From positions 1 through 15,951 of the forward strand of contig CAMATO010000019.1 in NCBI GenBank assembly GCA_945861165.1: a stretch of DNA of 15,951 bases. Reading direction: 5' to 3'. The notes beneath the pieces are model-generated. The model did no database searches, had not been told where the DNA came from, and worked only from the letters and a program-made list of their open reading frames with translations. Position numbers and translations under genes: made by a program. Positions 7,036-14,580 of this stretch are shown in pieces (the first letter of the stretch is position 1; each line of letters starts with the position of its first letter). This DNA comes from Bifidobacterium breve. Its GTDB lineage: Bacteria > Actinomycetota > Actinomycetes > S36-B12 > UBA5976.

Positions 7036-8034
7036 ATGACGAACTTACCCAAAATCACACTAATAACAGGTACTGCAGATCTGCTGGTAGATCGTGCCTT
7101 AGAAAAAGTTTGGACTGCTCTTAAATCAAATATCAAAGAGATTAATAAGCTAGAAATAGATGCTAAAAGCGAAGAGTCTTATGCCCAATTTGTGGATGCC
7201 ATGTCACCAAACCTTTTTGGAAGTTCATATTTAGTAATAGTGGATAACATAAATGTTGCCGAAGATAAATTAGATGAAAAATTAGTTGAAGTGCTAAGAA
7301 ACGCAGAAGCAAATATTTCAGAAGAGAACTTCCTTGTTGTAATTCATAGGGGTGGCTCTGGAGGAACAGGTATTGTAAAGGCGCTACAAAAACAAAAAGC
7401 GGTTGAAATTAAATGCGAGTCGATTGAATCTACAAATCAGTTTCTAAATTTTATGCGGAGCGAATTTAAGAAAAATAAAAGGGTTGTGGAAGAGGATGCA
7501 TTAATTGCTCTTCGCGATGCAATCGGTCAAGAGTTAGATGAATTATCTGGAGCGATAAATCAACTATGTTTTGACATAGTAGAAGAGAAAATAACTCTTG
7601 ATGCAGTAAAAAAGTATTATGAGGGAAATGCAGCAGTAAAAGTTTATGATATTTCTAATGCGCTTTGGAATGCAGATACCCAATCTGCGCTTAAGAATTT
7701 AAATGATTTACTAGAACAAGACAGCAATTCTTTTGTTTTCGTTGTTTCCGTGCTAGCAGGATCATTAAGAAAACTAGTCAAGTTGGCGGGGTTGCCAACT
7801 TCTGCCACTAAGTTACAAATAGCACAAGAGTTAAAGATTAATCCAAATCAAGTTGAATACTTGACACCTCAGTTGAAGAATTGGACTCCAACTTCATTAG
7901 CTAATGCAGTTGTCGAACTAGCGAAAGTGGACGCCTTAGTAAGAGCCGGTTTTGATGGAATTTATCTAGATAATAACCAAAAAAGATTCTTGCTTGAAAC
8001 CACAATTCAAAAAATTGGTGCTTCAGCTAGATAA
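7036..8034 (+). CDS. holA: DNA polymerase III delta subunit
   Basis: The delta subunit opens the beta sliding clamp as part of the clamp loader during chromosome replication. The 332-residue length fits the family. The N-terminus has the expected strand ITLITGTADLLVDRAL, which corresponds to the degenerate nucleotide-binding start of HolA. A lid-like region follows, and a C-terminal helical collar ends with the family-typical NQKRFLLETTIQKI. Position directly after comEC is one of the most widely conserved bacterial gene neighbourhoods and supports the call. I chose the ATG at 7036 over an adjoining TTG at 7033. There are only 11 bases after the comEC stop and no Shine-Dalgarno sequence, again suggesting coupling. 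The stop codon faces that of rpsT with one base between them. Confidence 0.93.
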   Translation: MTNLPKITLITGTADLLVDRALEKVWTALKSNIKEINKLEIDAKSEESYAQFVDAMSPNLFGSSYLVIVDNINVAEDKLDEKLVEVLRNAEANISEENFLVVIHRGGSGGTGIVKALQKQKAVEIKCESIESTNQFLNFMRSEFKKNKRVVEEDALIALRDAIGQELDELSGAINQLCFDIVEEKITLDAVKKYYEGNAAVKVYDISNALWNADTQSALKNLNDLLEQDSNSFVFVVSVLAGSLRKLVKLAGLPTSATKLQIAQELKINPNQVEYLTPQLKNWTPTSLANAVVELAKVDALVRAGFDGIYLDNNQKRFLLETTIQKIGASAR

Positions 8035-8035
8035 T

Positions 8036-8299
8036 TTATTTTTTCTTTTGAGTTAATTTCTTATCGATTGCAGATTTGCGATTTGCTGCTTGATTCTTAT
8101 GTAAAACACCCTTGGCAGCTGCTTTATCTAACTTCTTACCAACTGCACGAGCAAGTTTGGCAGCATTTTCGTCGCCTTTTTCTAAAGCTTCGTTGAAATG
8201 TTTTATGGCAGTTTTGATTGAAGAGCGAACACCCTTGTTGCGATCGCGGGCAGCGTTGTTTTGACCGATGCGCTTAATTTGCGACTTAATATTTGCCAC
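8036..8299 (-). CDS. rpsT: 30S ribosomal protein bS20
   Basis: This is a primary binder of the 5' domain of 16S rRNA in the small subunit. The 87-residue product is strongly basic and begins with the canonical ANIKSQIKRI after the start residue. KGVRSSIKTAI and a lysine-rich end, with KNQAANRKS before it, are also family-typical. The start is a GTG at 8299-8297, placed by alignment of the ANIKS motif. An upstream in-frame ATG at 8341 would add 14 residues unlike any S20 N-terminus and is rejected. Only a weak purine stretch precedes the GTG. Non-AUG starts are known for rpsT in enterobacteria, where they take part in autoregulation. The gene is monocistronic, convergent with holA and divergent from lepA. 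Confidence 0.97.
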   Translation of the reverse strand: MANIKSQIKRIGQNNAARDRNKGVRSSIKTAIKHFNEALEKGDENAAKLARAVGKKLDKAAAKGVLHKNQAANRKSAIDKKLTQKKK

Positions 8300-8330
8300 T
8301 TTTAAATGCTCATTTCTTAGTTGTGATGTG

Positions 8331-8356
8331 CTGTGAGGCACTTGTGTGCACCACAG
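8331..8356. repeat. imperfect inverted repeat in the rpsT-lepA divergent spacer
   Basis: CTGTG (8331-8335) pairs with CACAG (8352-8356), and GCAC (8338-8341) pairs with GTGC (8346-8349). A 2x2 internal loop separates the two helices and the apical loop is TTGT. The structure could form in the RNA leader of either divergent gene. In rpsT mRNA it would lie about 30 bases before the GTG start. No U-run follows, so it is not an intrinsic terminator. It could be a protein-binding palindrome, a ribosomal-protein leader structure or chance. Confidence 0.35.
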
Positions 8357-8373
8357 GCTCTCAAGGGTAGCGT

Positions 8374-10296
8374 GTGACTGTATTGCAAGGGGAAAGCACC
8401 CTTAAGCATGCTCCGATTATTAGAGGAAAGACCACCAGACTCATCGTGACCATTGAGATAAATCCCGCTGGTACAACACCGCCTGAATTAATTAGAAACT
8501 TTTGCGTCATCGCACATATCGATCATGGTAAATCAACCTTGGCTGATCGAATGCTACAAATAACTGGCGTTGTTGAGGAAAGAAACATGCGCGCGCAATA
8601 TTTAGACCGCATGGACATAGAACGTGAACGCGGAATAACAATCAAGTCTCAGGCAGTTAGATTACCTTGGGTCGGTTTAGATAAGAAAAATTACATTCTG
8701 AATTTGATTGACACCCCAGGCCATGTCGACTTCACATATGAAGTTAGTAGGTCCTTGGAAGCCTGCGAAGGAACAATTCTCTTGGTTGATGCAGCCCAAG
8801 GAATTGAGGCACAAACTTTGGCAAATCTTTATTTAGCTTTAGAAAAAAATATGACCATAATTCCTGTTTTGAACAAAATCGATTTACCTGCCGCTCAGCC
8901 TGATAAATATGCAGCTGAATTAGCAAACATTGTCGGCTGTAAGCCAAGTGATGTTTTACGAGTTAGTGCCAAAACTGGTCAAGGAGTTAGAGAATTACTT
9001 GATTTAGTTGTAGTGGAAGTTCCAGCTCCAGTAGGAGATGCTAACGCCCCTGCTAGAGCAATGATTTTTGATTCAATTTATGACACTTATCGTGGTGTTG
9101 TAACTTATGTTCGCGTAATAGATGGAAAATTAACTCCGCGTCAAAAAATTAAAATGATGTCATCAGGTGCCACTCATGAACTTCTTGATATTGGGGTTAT
9201 CTCTCCTGAACCAAAATCAACTAAAGGTTTAGGTGTTGGGGAGGTGGGATATCTAATTACTGGCGTTAAAGATGTTCGACAATCTCGAGTCGGTGACACC
9301 ATTACTGATTCGGTTAAACCTGCCACAAAAGCATTAGCGGGTTTTAGAGATCCAAGACCAATGGTTTTTGCTGGCCTTTTCCCAATTGATGGAAGTGACT
9401 ATCCACTATTGAGAGATGCACTAGACAAATTACAACTTAATGATGCGGCGCTAGTTTATGAACCAGAATCATCAGTTGCTTTAGGTTTTGGTTATCGATG
9501 TGGTTTCCTAGGTTTATTACACCTTGAAATTGTGCGAGAAAGGTTAGACCGAGAATTTAACTTAAGTTTAATTTCTACAGCTCCCAGCGTGGGCTACAGA
9601 ATTTTGATGGATGATGGGCAAGAAATTGCAATTACTAATCCAAGTGAATTTCCTAGTGGAAAAGTTACAGAAATTTATGAACCAGTCGTGAAAGCAACAA
9701 TACTTACTCCAAGTGAATATATAGGTCCAGTAATGGAATTAGCCCAAGATCGACGCGGGCAAATGCATAACATGGACTATTTGTCAGAGGATCGAGTTGA
9801 GATTCGTTACACATTGCCATTAGCTGAAATTGTTTTTGATTTCTTTGATCAGTTAAAATCAAAAACTAGAGGTTATGCGTCATTTGATTATGAACCATCA
9901 GGAGAGCAAGTAGCAGACTTAGTAAAAGTGGATATTTTATTACACGGAGAACCAGTTGACGCTTTTTCTTCCATCGTGCATAAAGACAAGGCATATTCAT
10001 ACGGTGTTGAAATGACCAGCAGACTAAAAGAATTAATTCCACGTCAACAATTTGAAGTTCCGATACAGGCAGCAATTGGTGCAAGAATTATTGCAAGAGA
10101 ATCGATCAGAGCTATTAGAAAAGATGTGCTAGCAAAATGTTACGGCGGTGACATTAGTCGTAAGCGCAAACTTTTGGAGAAACAGAAAGAAGGAAAGAAG
10201 CGCATGAAGATGGTGGGTCGCGTAGAAGTCCCCCAAGAGGCTTTCGTGGCTGCCTTGCAAACAAATGCTGATCCGGCCGCTAAAGATAAGAAATAG
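8374..10296 (+). CDS. lepA: elongation factor 4 (LepA), ribosome back-translocase GTPase
   Basis: LepA is a translational GTPase that binds the ribosome and helps with stalled or misassembled complexes. All G motifs are present: AHIDHGKST (47-55), RERGITIK, DTPGH (113-117), NKID (167-170) and SAKTGQG. The elongation-factor domains follow. The LepA-specific C-terminal domain contains CYGGDISRKRKLLEKQKEGK and ends with a VEVPQEAF motif that separates it from EF-G. The start is uncertain. GTG at 8374 has AGGG six bases upstream and gives 640 residues with a roughly 40-residue N-terminal extension. GTG at 8446 would give 616 residues but its GAGGAAAG lies about 15 bases away. An extension before PPELIRNFC is common in actinobacterial LepA. 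No clear promoter was found in the spacer. Confidence 0.97.
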   Translation: MTVLQGESTLKHAPIIRGKTTRLIVTIEINPAGTTPPELIRNFCVIAHIDHGKSTLADRMLQITGVVEERNMRAQYLDRMDIERERGITIKSQAVRLPWVGLDKKNYILNLIDTPGHVDFTYEVSRSLEACEGTILLVDAAQGIEAQTLANLYLALEKNMTIIPVLNKIDLPAAQPDKYAAELANIVGCKPSDVLRVSAKTGQGVRELLDLVVVEVPAPVGDANAPARAMIFDSIYDTYRGVVTYVRVIDGKLTPRQKIKMMSSGATHELLDIGVISPEPKSTKGLGVGEVGYLITGVKDVRQSRVGDTITDSVKPATKALAGFRDPRPMVFAGLFPIDGSDYPLLRDALDKLQLNDAALVYEPESSVALGFGYRCGFLGLLHLEIVRERLDREFNLSLISTAPSVGYRILMDDGQEIAITNPSEFPSGKVTEIYEPVVKATILTPSEYIGPVMELAQDRRGQMHNMDYLSEDRVEIRYTLPLAEIVFDFFDQLKSKTRGYASFDYEPSGEQVADLVKVDILLHGEPVDAFSSIVHKDKAYSYGVEMTSRLKELIPRQQFEVPIQAAIGARIIARESIRAIRKDVLAKCYGGDISRKRKLLEKQKEGKKRMKMVGRVEVPQEAFVAALQTNADPAAKDKK

Positions 10297-10355
10297 TTCC
10301 CCACAAAGCTAAAGATTTATCCCGTTTCAACTAGTCAGACCCCCAATACATCTGG

Positions 10356-10369
10356 TAGATAAGTATCTA
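10356..10369. repeat. 14-bp palindromic site upstream of the acyl-CoA synthetase gene
   Basis: TAGATA and TATCTA are perfect inverted arms separated by AG, 28 bases before the GTG of the following gene. The size and position suit an operator for a dimeric regulator, but the arms are AT-rich and short, so chance is possible. The 101-base spacer around it otherwise shows no recognisable terminator for lepA and no strong promoter. Confidence 0.3.
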
Positions 10370-10397
10370 ACTTTAATCAAACCAACAGGGGATACTT

Positions 10398-12230
10398 GTG
10401 ACAAAGACAATGACTGGAAGCGCCACTGCTCCATTTCCAACTCCAGCAAGATCAGTTGCTCACATGTTGCAAGAACGCGTTCGAGTTGCCCCTAACGCAT
10501 CAGCCTTCATGCGTCGTACTAATACAGGATGGACCACACTTTCTTGGCAAAGTGTTAACGAACAAGTTATACATATCGCGGCAGGATTAATTGGCCTGGG
10601 ATTAAAAAATGAAGAACGAGTTGCAATTGCCAGCATGACTAGATATGAATGGGTAGCAGCTGATTTAGGAATTCTTACTGCAGGTGGAGCCGTCACAACT
10701 GTTTATGCTCAAACTGAACCCGATGATGTTGCATATATTTTAAATGACTCAGAAACAAAAATAGTATTTGCTGAAAATGAAGAACAACTAACAAAACTTA
10801 GAAATCGTAAGAACCAATTACCGAACGTGCAGAAAGTAATAGTTTTTGAAGGAAGAGGCGATGGTGACTGGGTTATCAGTCTTGATGAGCTAGAAGAAAT
10901 GGGTAGGCAGCAACTGAGAAGTGCCCCACGTTTAGTGGCTGATCGAATTGAATCAATTAAATCAGAAAATATTGCAACCCTGATGTACACATCTGGAACA
11001 ACCGGTAAACCAAAAGGTGTTGTGTTACTTCATTCGAATTGGACTTTCGAAGGTGCCACAATTCAAACTTTAGGATTTCTGAGATCCGATGATGTACAAA
11101 TGTTGTGGTTACCACTTGCTCACTCTTTCGGCAGCGTTTTGCTCGCGGCACAATTACAAATTGGTTTCACAACGGCAGTTGATGGACAAGTCGACCGCTT
11201 GGTTGAAAATCTAAGCTATGTGCAACCTACCTTTATGGGTGCAGTACCGAGAATATTTGAAAAAATTTACGCCAAGGTCACCAGTGATGTGGAACACGAA
11301 GGTGGAGCAAAATCTAAAATCTTTAATTGGGCAGTTGGCATCGGGATCAAAGCAGCACAAGCAAAAAGAAATGAAGGTATTGAGCCAAATAAAGCTACAA
11401 AAGCACAACTAGCAATTGCTAATAAATTAGTTTTTAGCAAGCTTCAGAAACGAATGGGTGGAAAAATTCGCTTCTTCGTTTCTGGCGCCGCGGCTCTTTC
11501 TACTGATGTTGCATGGTTTTTCGAAGCAGCAGGATTAACAATTTTAGAAGGATATGGATTAACTGAAACTAGTGCTGCTACAACGCTTAACAGACCGCAT
11601 TCTGTAGGAATTGGAACTGTGGGAGAAATATTCAATGGGATGGAAATAAAACTTGATGTTGACGGAGAAATATTAATTAAAGGCCCAGGAGTGATGAAGG
11701 GATATCACAACTTGCCAGAGGAAACCGCAAAATCTTTCACCGCTGATGGTTGGTTTAGAAGTGGCGATATAGGTGAAATTGATGAACTAGGCAGAGTAAA
11801 AGTTACCGATCGTAAAAAGGATTTAGTTAAAACATCAAACGGTAAATTTGTGGCTCTTAGTTACATTGAATCAAAATACAAAGGCATCACCAAGATTGCT
11901 AGCAATATGGTCGTCCAAGCAATTAACAGACCTTTTGTCACCGCTTTAGTTGCAGTTGATGCTGAAGCATTAAAAGCATTTGCTGAGCAAAGAAAACTAG
12001 AAGGAAGCTATAACTCACTGTTACGCGATAAAACTGTTACAGATCAAATTGCAGGCGAAGTTGAGAAATTAAACAGAACACTTAGTCCGTGGGAACAGAT
12101 TAAAGAATTTAGAGTCTTACCAACTGACCTTGCTATCGAATCAGGTGAACTCACACCTAGTATGAAAGTTAAGCGAGATGCAGTTAGCAAACGCTATCAA
12201 TCTCTAATTGAAGAAATGTACGCTAACTAA
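10398..12230 (+). CDS. long-chain fatty acyl-CoA synthetase (AMP-binding enzyme)
   Basis: This enzyme activates a fatty acid with ATP to an acyl-adenylate and transfers it to CoA, feeding beta-oxidation or lipid synthesis at the cytoplasmic face of the membrane. The 610-residue product has the full ANL-superfamily signature. The phosphate-binding loop is TSGTTGKPKGV (198-208). FVSGAAALS and GYGLTETSAATT form the adenine and acyl sites. GDIGEIDELGRVKVTDRKKDLVKTS is split here as the hinge segments GDIGEID and VTDRKKDLVKTS. The C-terminal SGELTPSMKVKR supplies the catalytic-lysine region (K590 or K592). The pattern is closest to bacterial FadD15-like long-chain ligases; chain-length preference cannot be read from sequence. 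GTG at 10398 has AGGGG six bases upstream, a strong Shine-Dalgarno sequence. It sits between lepA and hemW and has an 18-base gap to hemW, so they may be co-transcribed. Confidence 0.92.
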   Translation: MTKTMTGSATAPFPTPARSVAHMLQERVRVAPNASAFMRRTNTGWTTLSWQSVNEQVIHIAAGLIGLGLKNEERVAIASMTRYEWVAADLGILTAGGAVTTVYAQTEPDDVAYILNDSETKIVFAENEEQLTKLRNRKNQLPNVQKVIVFEGRGDGDWVISLDELEEMGRQQLRSAPRLVADRIESIKSENIATLMYTSGTTGKPKGVVLLHSNWTFEGATIQTLGFLRSDDVQMLWLPLAHSFGSVLLAAQLQIGFTTAVDGQVDRLVENLSYVQPTFMGAVPRIFEKIYAKVTSDVEHEGGAKSKIFNWAVGIGIKAAQAKRNEGIEPNKATKAQLAIANKLVFSKLQKRMGGKIRFFVSGAAALSTDVAWFFEAAGLTILEGYGLTETSAATTLNRPHSVGIGTVGEIFNGMEIKLDVDGEILIKGPGVMKGYHNLPEETAKSFTADGWFRSGDIGEIDELGRVKVTDRKKDLVKTSNGKFVALSYIESKYKGITKIASNMVVQAINRPFVTALVAVDAEALKAFAEQRKLEGSYNSLLRDKTVTDQIAGEVEKLNRTLSPWEQIKEFRVLPTDLAIESGELTPSMKVKRDAVSKRYQSLIEEMYAN

Positions 12231-12248
12231 TTAACCAATAAGGATTAA

Positions 12249-13436
12249 ATGGCGGTATTACCTGAGGGTGATCCAGCACCAAGAGATGGAAAGTTGCCTA
12301 ATAAAGGCGAGTTAACGAAAAAGCCTTTTTCCCTTTACGTTCATGTTCCGTATTGTGCAAAGCGATGTGGATATTGCGACTTCAACACTTACACGCCTTC
12401 TGAATTAGACAGAGAAGATCAAATAAGTAGTTGGCTTGATTCAGCTATGAAAGAAACTGTTCTGGCGAAGAAAGTGTTAGAAGATGAATTAACCATCGAC
12501 ACAATATTTTTTGGTGGTGGTACACCATCTCTATTAGATGGGCAAATAGTTCAAGAATTTCTAAATAATTTACAAAGACATTTTCACTTAAAAGATAATT
12601 TAGAGATTACATTGGAAGCAAATCCAGACACAATCACTAAGGAAAAATCTGATCTCTGGATAAAATCAGGAATCAACAGAATATCGATAGGGATGCAAAG
12701 TTCAGCAAAAAATGTTTTACAAATACTAGATAGAACACACAATCCCGAAAATGTTATGAATTCAGTTTCAATTTTAAAAGAAGCTGGTTTCACAAATTTT
12801 AGTCTTGATCTAATTTATGGGACTCCAGGTGAAACATTGCAAGAATGGAAAAAAACTCTTGAAGATGCAATTCTGATAAATCCACCCCATATCTCTGCTT
12901 ATTCACTAGTTATAGAACCTGGAACAAAAATGGGTTCAGAATTAAACCGTGGAGAAATCCAACCGGTAAACGACGACGACGCTGCGGACAAATACCAATT
13001 AGCTGAAAAAATCTTTAATGATAACGATTTTTCCTGGTATGAAATATCAAATTGGTCTAAACCGGGGAAAGAATGCCAACATAACCTTAATTATTGGTTG
13101 GGAAATAACTGGTGGGGAATTGGTCCTGGTGCCCATTCTCATATAAATGGTGTTCGTTGGTGGAACCATAAATTACCAAAGATCTGGCGGGAAAACTTAG
13201 AGTTAAATCAAAGCCCAGCATTAGCAAGGGAAGTCTTAACAGAAAAACAGATTGGTGATGAAAGAGTTATGCTATTGAGCAGACTCAAGAACGGAATTAA
13301 AGAATCTGATTTTGAAGAGAAAAAGATTGACAACTTAATCAAGCAAAATTTAGTATTGGTAGATTCTGGAAAAATCATCTTGACCGTTGAGGGTCGACTA
13401 TTAGCTGATGTGGTCTTTAGACAATTAACTGACTAG
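12249..13436 (+). CDS. hemW: HemW, radical SAM haem chaperone
   Basis: HemW binds haem and delivers it to target proteins. It belongs to the radical SAM family and was long misannotated as coproporphyrinogen III oxidase. The 395-residue protein begins with a non-conserved stretch of about 25 residues. It then shows YVHVPYCAKRCGYCDF, with the CxxxCxxC iron-sulfur cysteines at C36, C40 and C43. FGGGTPSLL is at about 88-96 and binds S-adenosylmethionine. The SIGMQS and LDLIYGTPGET motifs follow. The QHNLNYW stretch and GIGPGAHS match the HemW type. The C-terminal winged-helix-like domain is present. ATG at 12249 is preceded by AAGGA four bases away. Separation from true HemN oxidase rests on these motifs and on the conserved lepA-hemW-hrcA order. 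Confidence 0.94.
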   Translation: MAVLPEGDPAPRDGKLPNKGELTKKPFSLYVHVPYCAKRCGYCDFNTYTPSELDREDQISSWLDSAMKETVLAKKVLEDELTIDTIFFGGGTPSLLDGQIVQEFLNNLQRHFHLKDNLEITLEANPDTITKEKSDLWIKSGINRISIGMQSSAKNVLQILDRTHNPENVMNSVSILKEAGFTNFSLDLIYGTPGETLQEWKKTLEDAILINPPHISAYSLVIEPGTKMGSELNRGEIQPVNDDDAADKYQLAEKIFNDNDFSWYEISNWSKPGKECQHNLNYWLGNNWWGIGPGAHSHINGVRWWNHKLPKIWRENLELNQSPALAREVLTEKQIGDERVMLLSRLKNGIKESDFEEKKIDNLIKQNLVLVDSGKIILTVEGRLLADVVFRQLTD

Positions 13437-13511
13437 TTCTATGGTTATTTTCTCAGTATTTTGAGCAAGAATTAAGAGTTGAATTCGCTGATTTAATAAA
13501 GGGCAAGTAAT

Positions 13512-13538
13512 CTAGCACTTGGGGTACTTGAGTGCTAA
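13512..13538. promoter_or_regulatory. CIRCE operator (HrcA binding site)
   Basis: The element follows the CIRCE pattern of two 9-base arms around a 9-base spacer. The right arm GAGTGCTAA (13530-13538) is identical to consensus. The left arm CTAGCACTT (13512-13520) differs from TTAGCACTC only at its first and last base. It lies 28 bases before the hrcA ATG, so HrcA very probably represses its own hrcA-dnaJ transcript and releases it on heat shock. The overlapping promoter boxes could not be assigned with confidence. Confidence 0.93.
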
Positions 13539-13566
13539 GTCAAATTAGAAACGGTGATTGCAAATA

Positions 13567-14580
13567 ATGGATGAACGCAAGTTCGCTGTTTTGAGAGCAA
13601 TCATCGAAGATTATGTGGCAACCCAAGAACCAATAGGTTCCAAGAGCTTGGTTGAAAGACACAGTTTGAAAGTTTCTCCCGCTACGGTAAGAAATGAAAT
13701 GGCTGTCTTAGAAGATGAAGGCTACATTGTTCAACCACATACAAGTGCTGGAAGAATTCCCACCGATAAAGGTTATAGAACTTTTGTTAATAGATTAAAT
13801 GAAGTAAGAGCGCTATCTTCGGCTGAGACTAAAGCCATCACACAAGTCTTGCAAGGTGCGGTAGATCTTGATGATGTAATGCAAAAAACAGTCAAACTTT
13901 TAGCCCAGCTAACAGGCCAGGTCTCGGTAGTTCAATATCCAATACTTTCCAACTCGGTAGTTAAACATATTGATTTAATTGCTGTTACAGACTCCAGAAT
14001 CATGATTGTTTTGGTTGCTAATTCTGGACGACTAGAACAAGCAACAGTAGAATTACCAAAAGCAATTTCACTTCAAGCATTAGATACTTTGAGGATAAAG
14101 TTAAGGTCAACTATCACAGATAAGAAGTTTTCAGATGTTGCTGCATTGATTTATAATTTTTCAAAGACTGCAAACCAGTCTGAAATTAAAGCCATTGAGG
14201 CTATTGTTGAAAAAGTTGACTTTCTAACTAAAGAGTCCGCAGATCAAAAAGTAATGGTCGGTGGAGCTGGAAATTTGGCAAGACTGGAACCTGCTTTTAG
14301 CAAGAATTTATTACCTGTTTTGGATGAAATTGAAGAAAATGTTGTGGTGTTAAAACTCTTAGGTGAAATGGCAAACACCGACGATATCTTTGTTCGTATT
14401 GGGCATGAAAACAAAGCTTCTAACTTACATTCTGCATCAATTGTTGCCACCGGATATACCAGTGGAGATTCACTTTCTAAATTAGGAATAGTTGGTCCTA
14501 CCCGTATGGATTACCCTGGAACAATGGCTGCAGTTGGAGCTGTTGCAAGGTATCTGGGTCGAATTTTAGGTAACAGCTAA
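13567..14580 (+). CDS. hrcA: heat-inducible transcription repressor HrcA
   Basis: HrcA is a dimeric repressor that binds CIRCE and needs GroE to stay active; chaperone titration during heat shock relieves repression. The 337-residue length is typical. The N-terminal winged helix covers about residues 1-90, with IGSKSLVE, SPATVRNEMAVLEDEGY and SAGRIPTDKGYR. A GAF-like dimerisation region follows, and the C-terminus has the family-typical LGIVGPTRMDYPG. I chose ATG at 13567. The alternative TTG at 13558 would add three residues with no homology support. The CIRCE site just upstream confirms autoregulation. The stop codon overlaps the dnaJ start by one base (TAATG), so the two genes are translationally coupled. 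Confidence 0.97.
   Translation: MDERKFAVLRAIIEDYVATQEPIGSKSLVERHSLKVSPATVRNEMAVLEDEGYIVQPHTSAGRIPTDKGYRTFVNRLNEVRALSSAETKAITQVLQGAVDLDDVMQKTVKLLAQLTGQVSVVQYPILSNSVVKHIDLIAVTDSRIMIVLVANSGRLEQATVELPKAISLQALDTLRIKLRSTITDKKFSDVAALIYNFSKTANQSEIKAIEAIVEKVDFLTKESADQKVMVGGAGNLARLEPAFSKNLLPVLDEIEENVVVLKLLGEMANTDDIFVRIGHENKASNLHSASIVATGYTSGDSLSKLGIVGPTRMDYPGTMAAVGAVARYLGRILGNS

Noticed and set aside
8300..8341. Longer S20 starting at the ATG at 8341 on the minus strand
   Set aside because: The 14 added residues do not resemble any S20; the conserved ANIKSQIKRI follows the GTG directly.
13451..13470. CTCA/TGAG hairpin after hemW as a terminator
   Set aside because: The stem is only four weak base pairs and no U-run follows.
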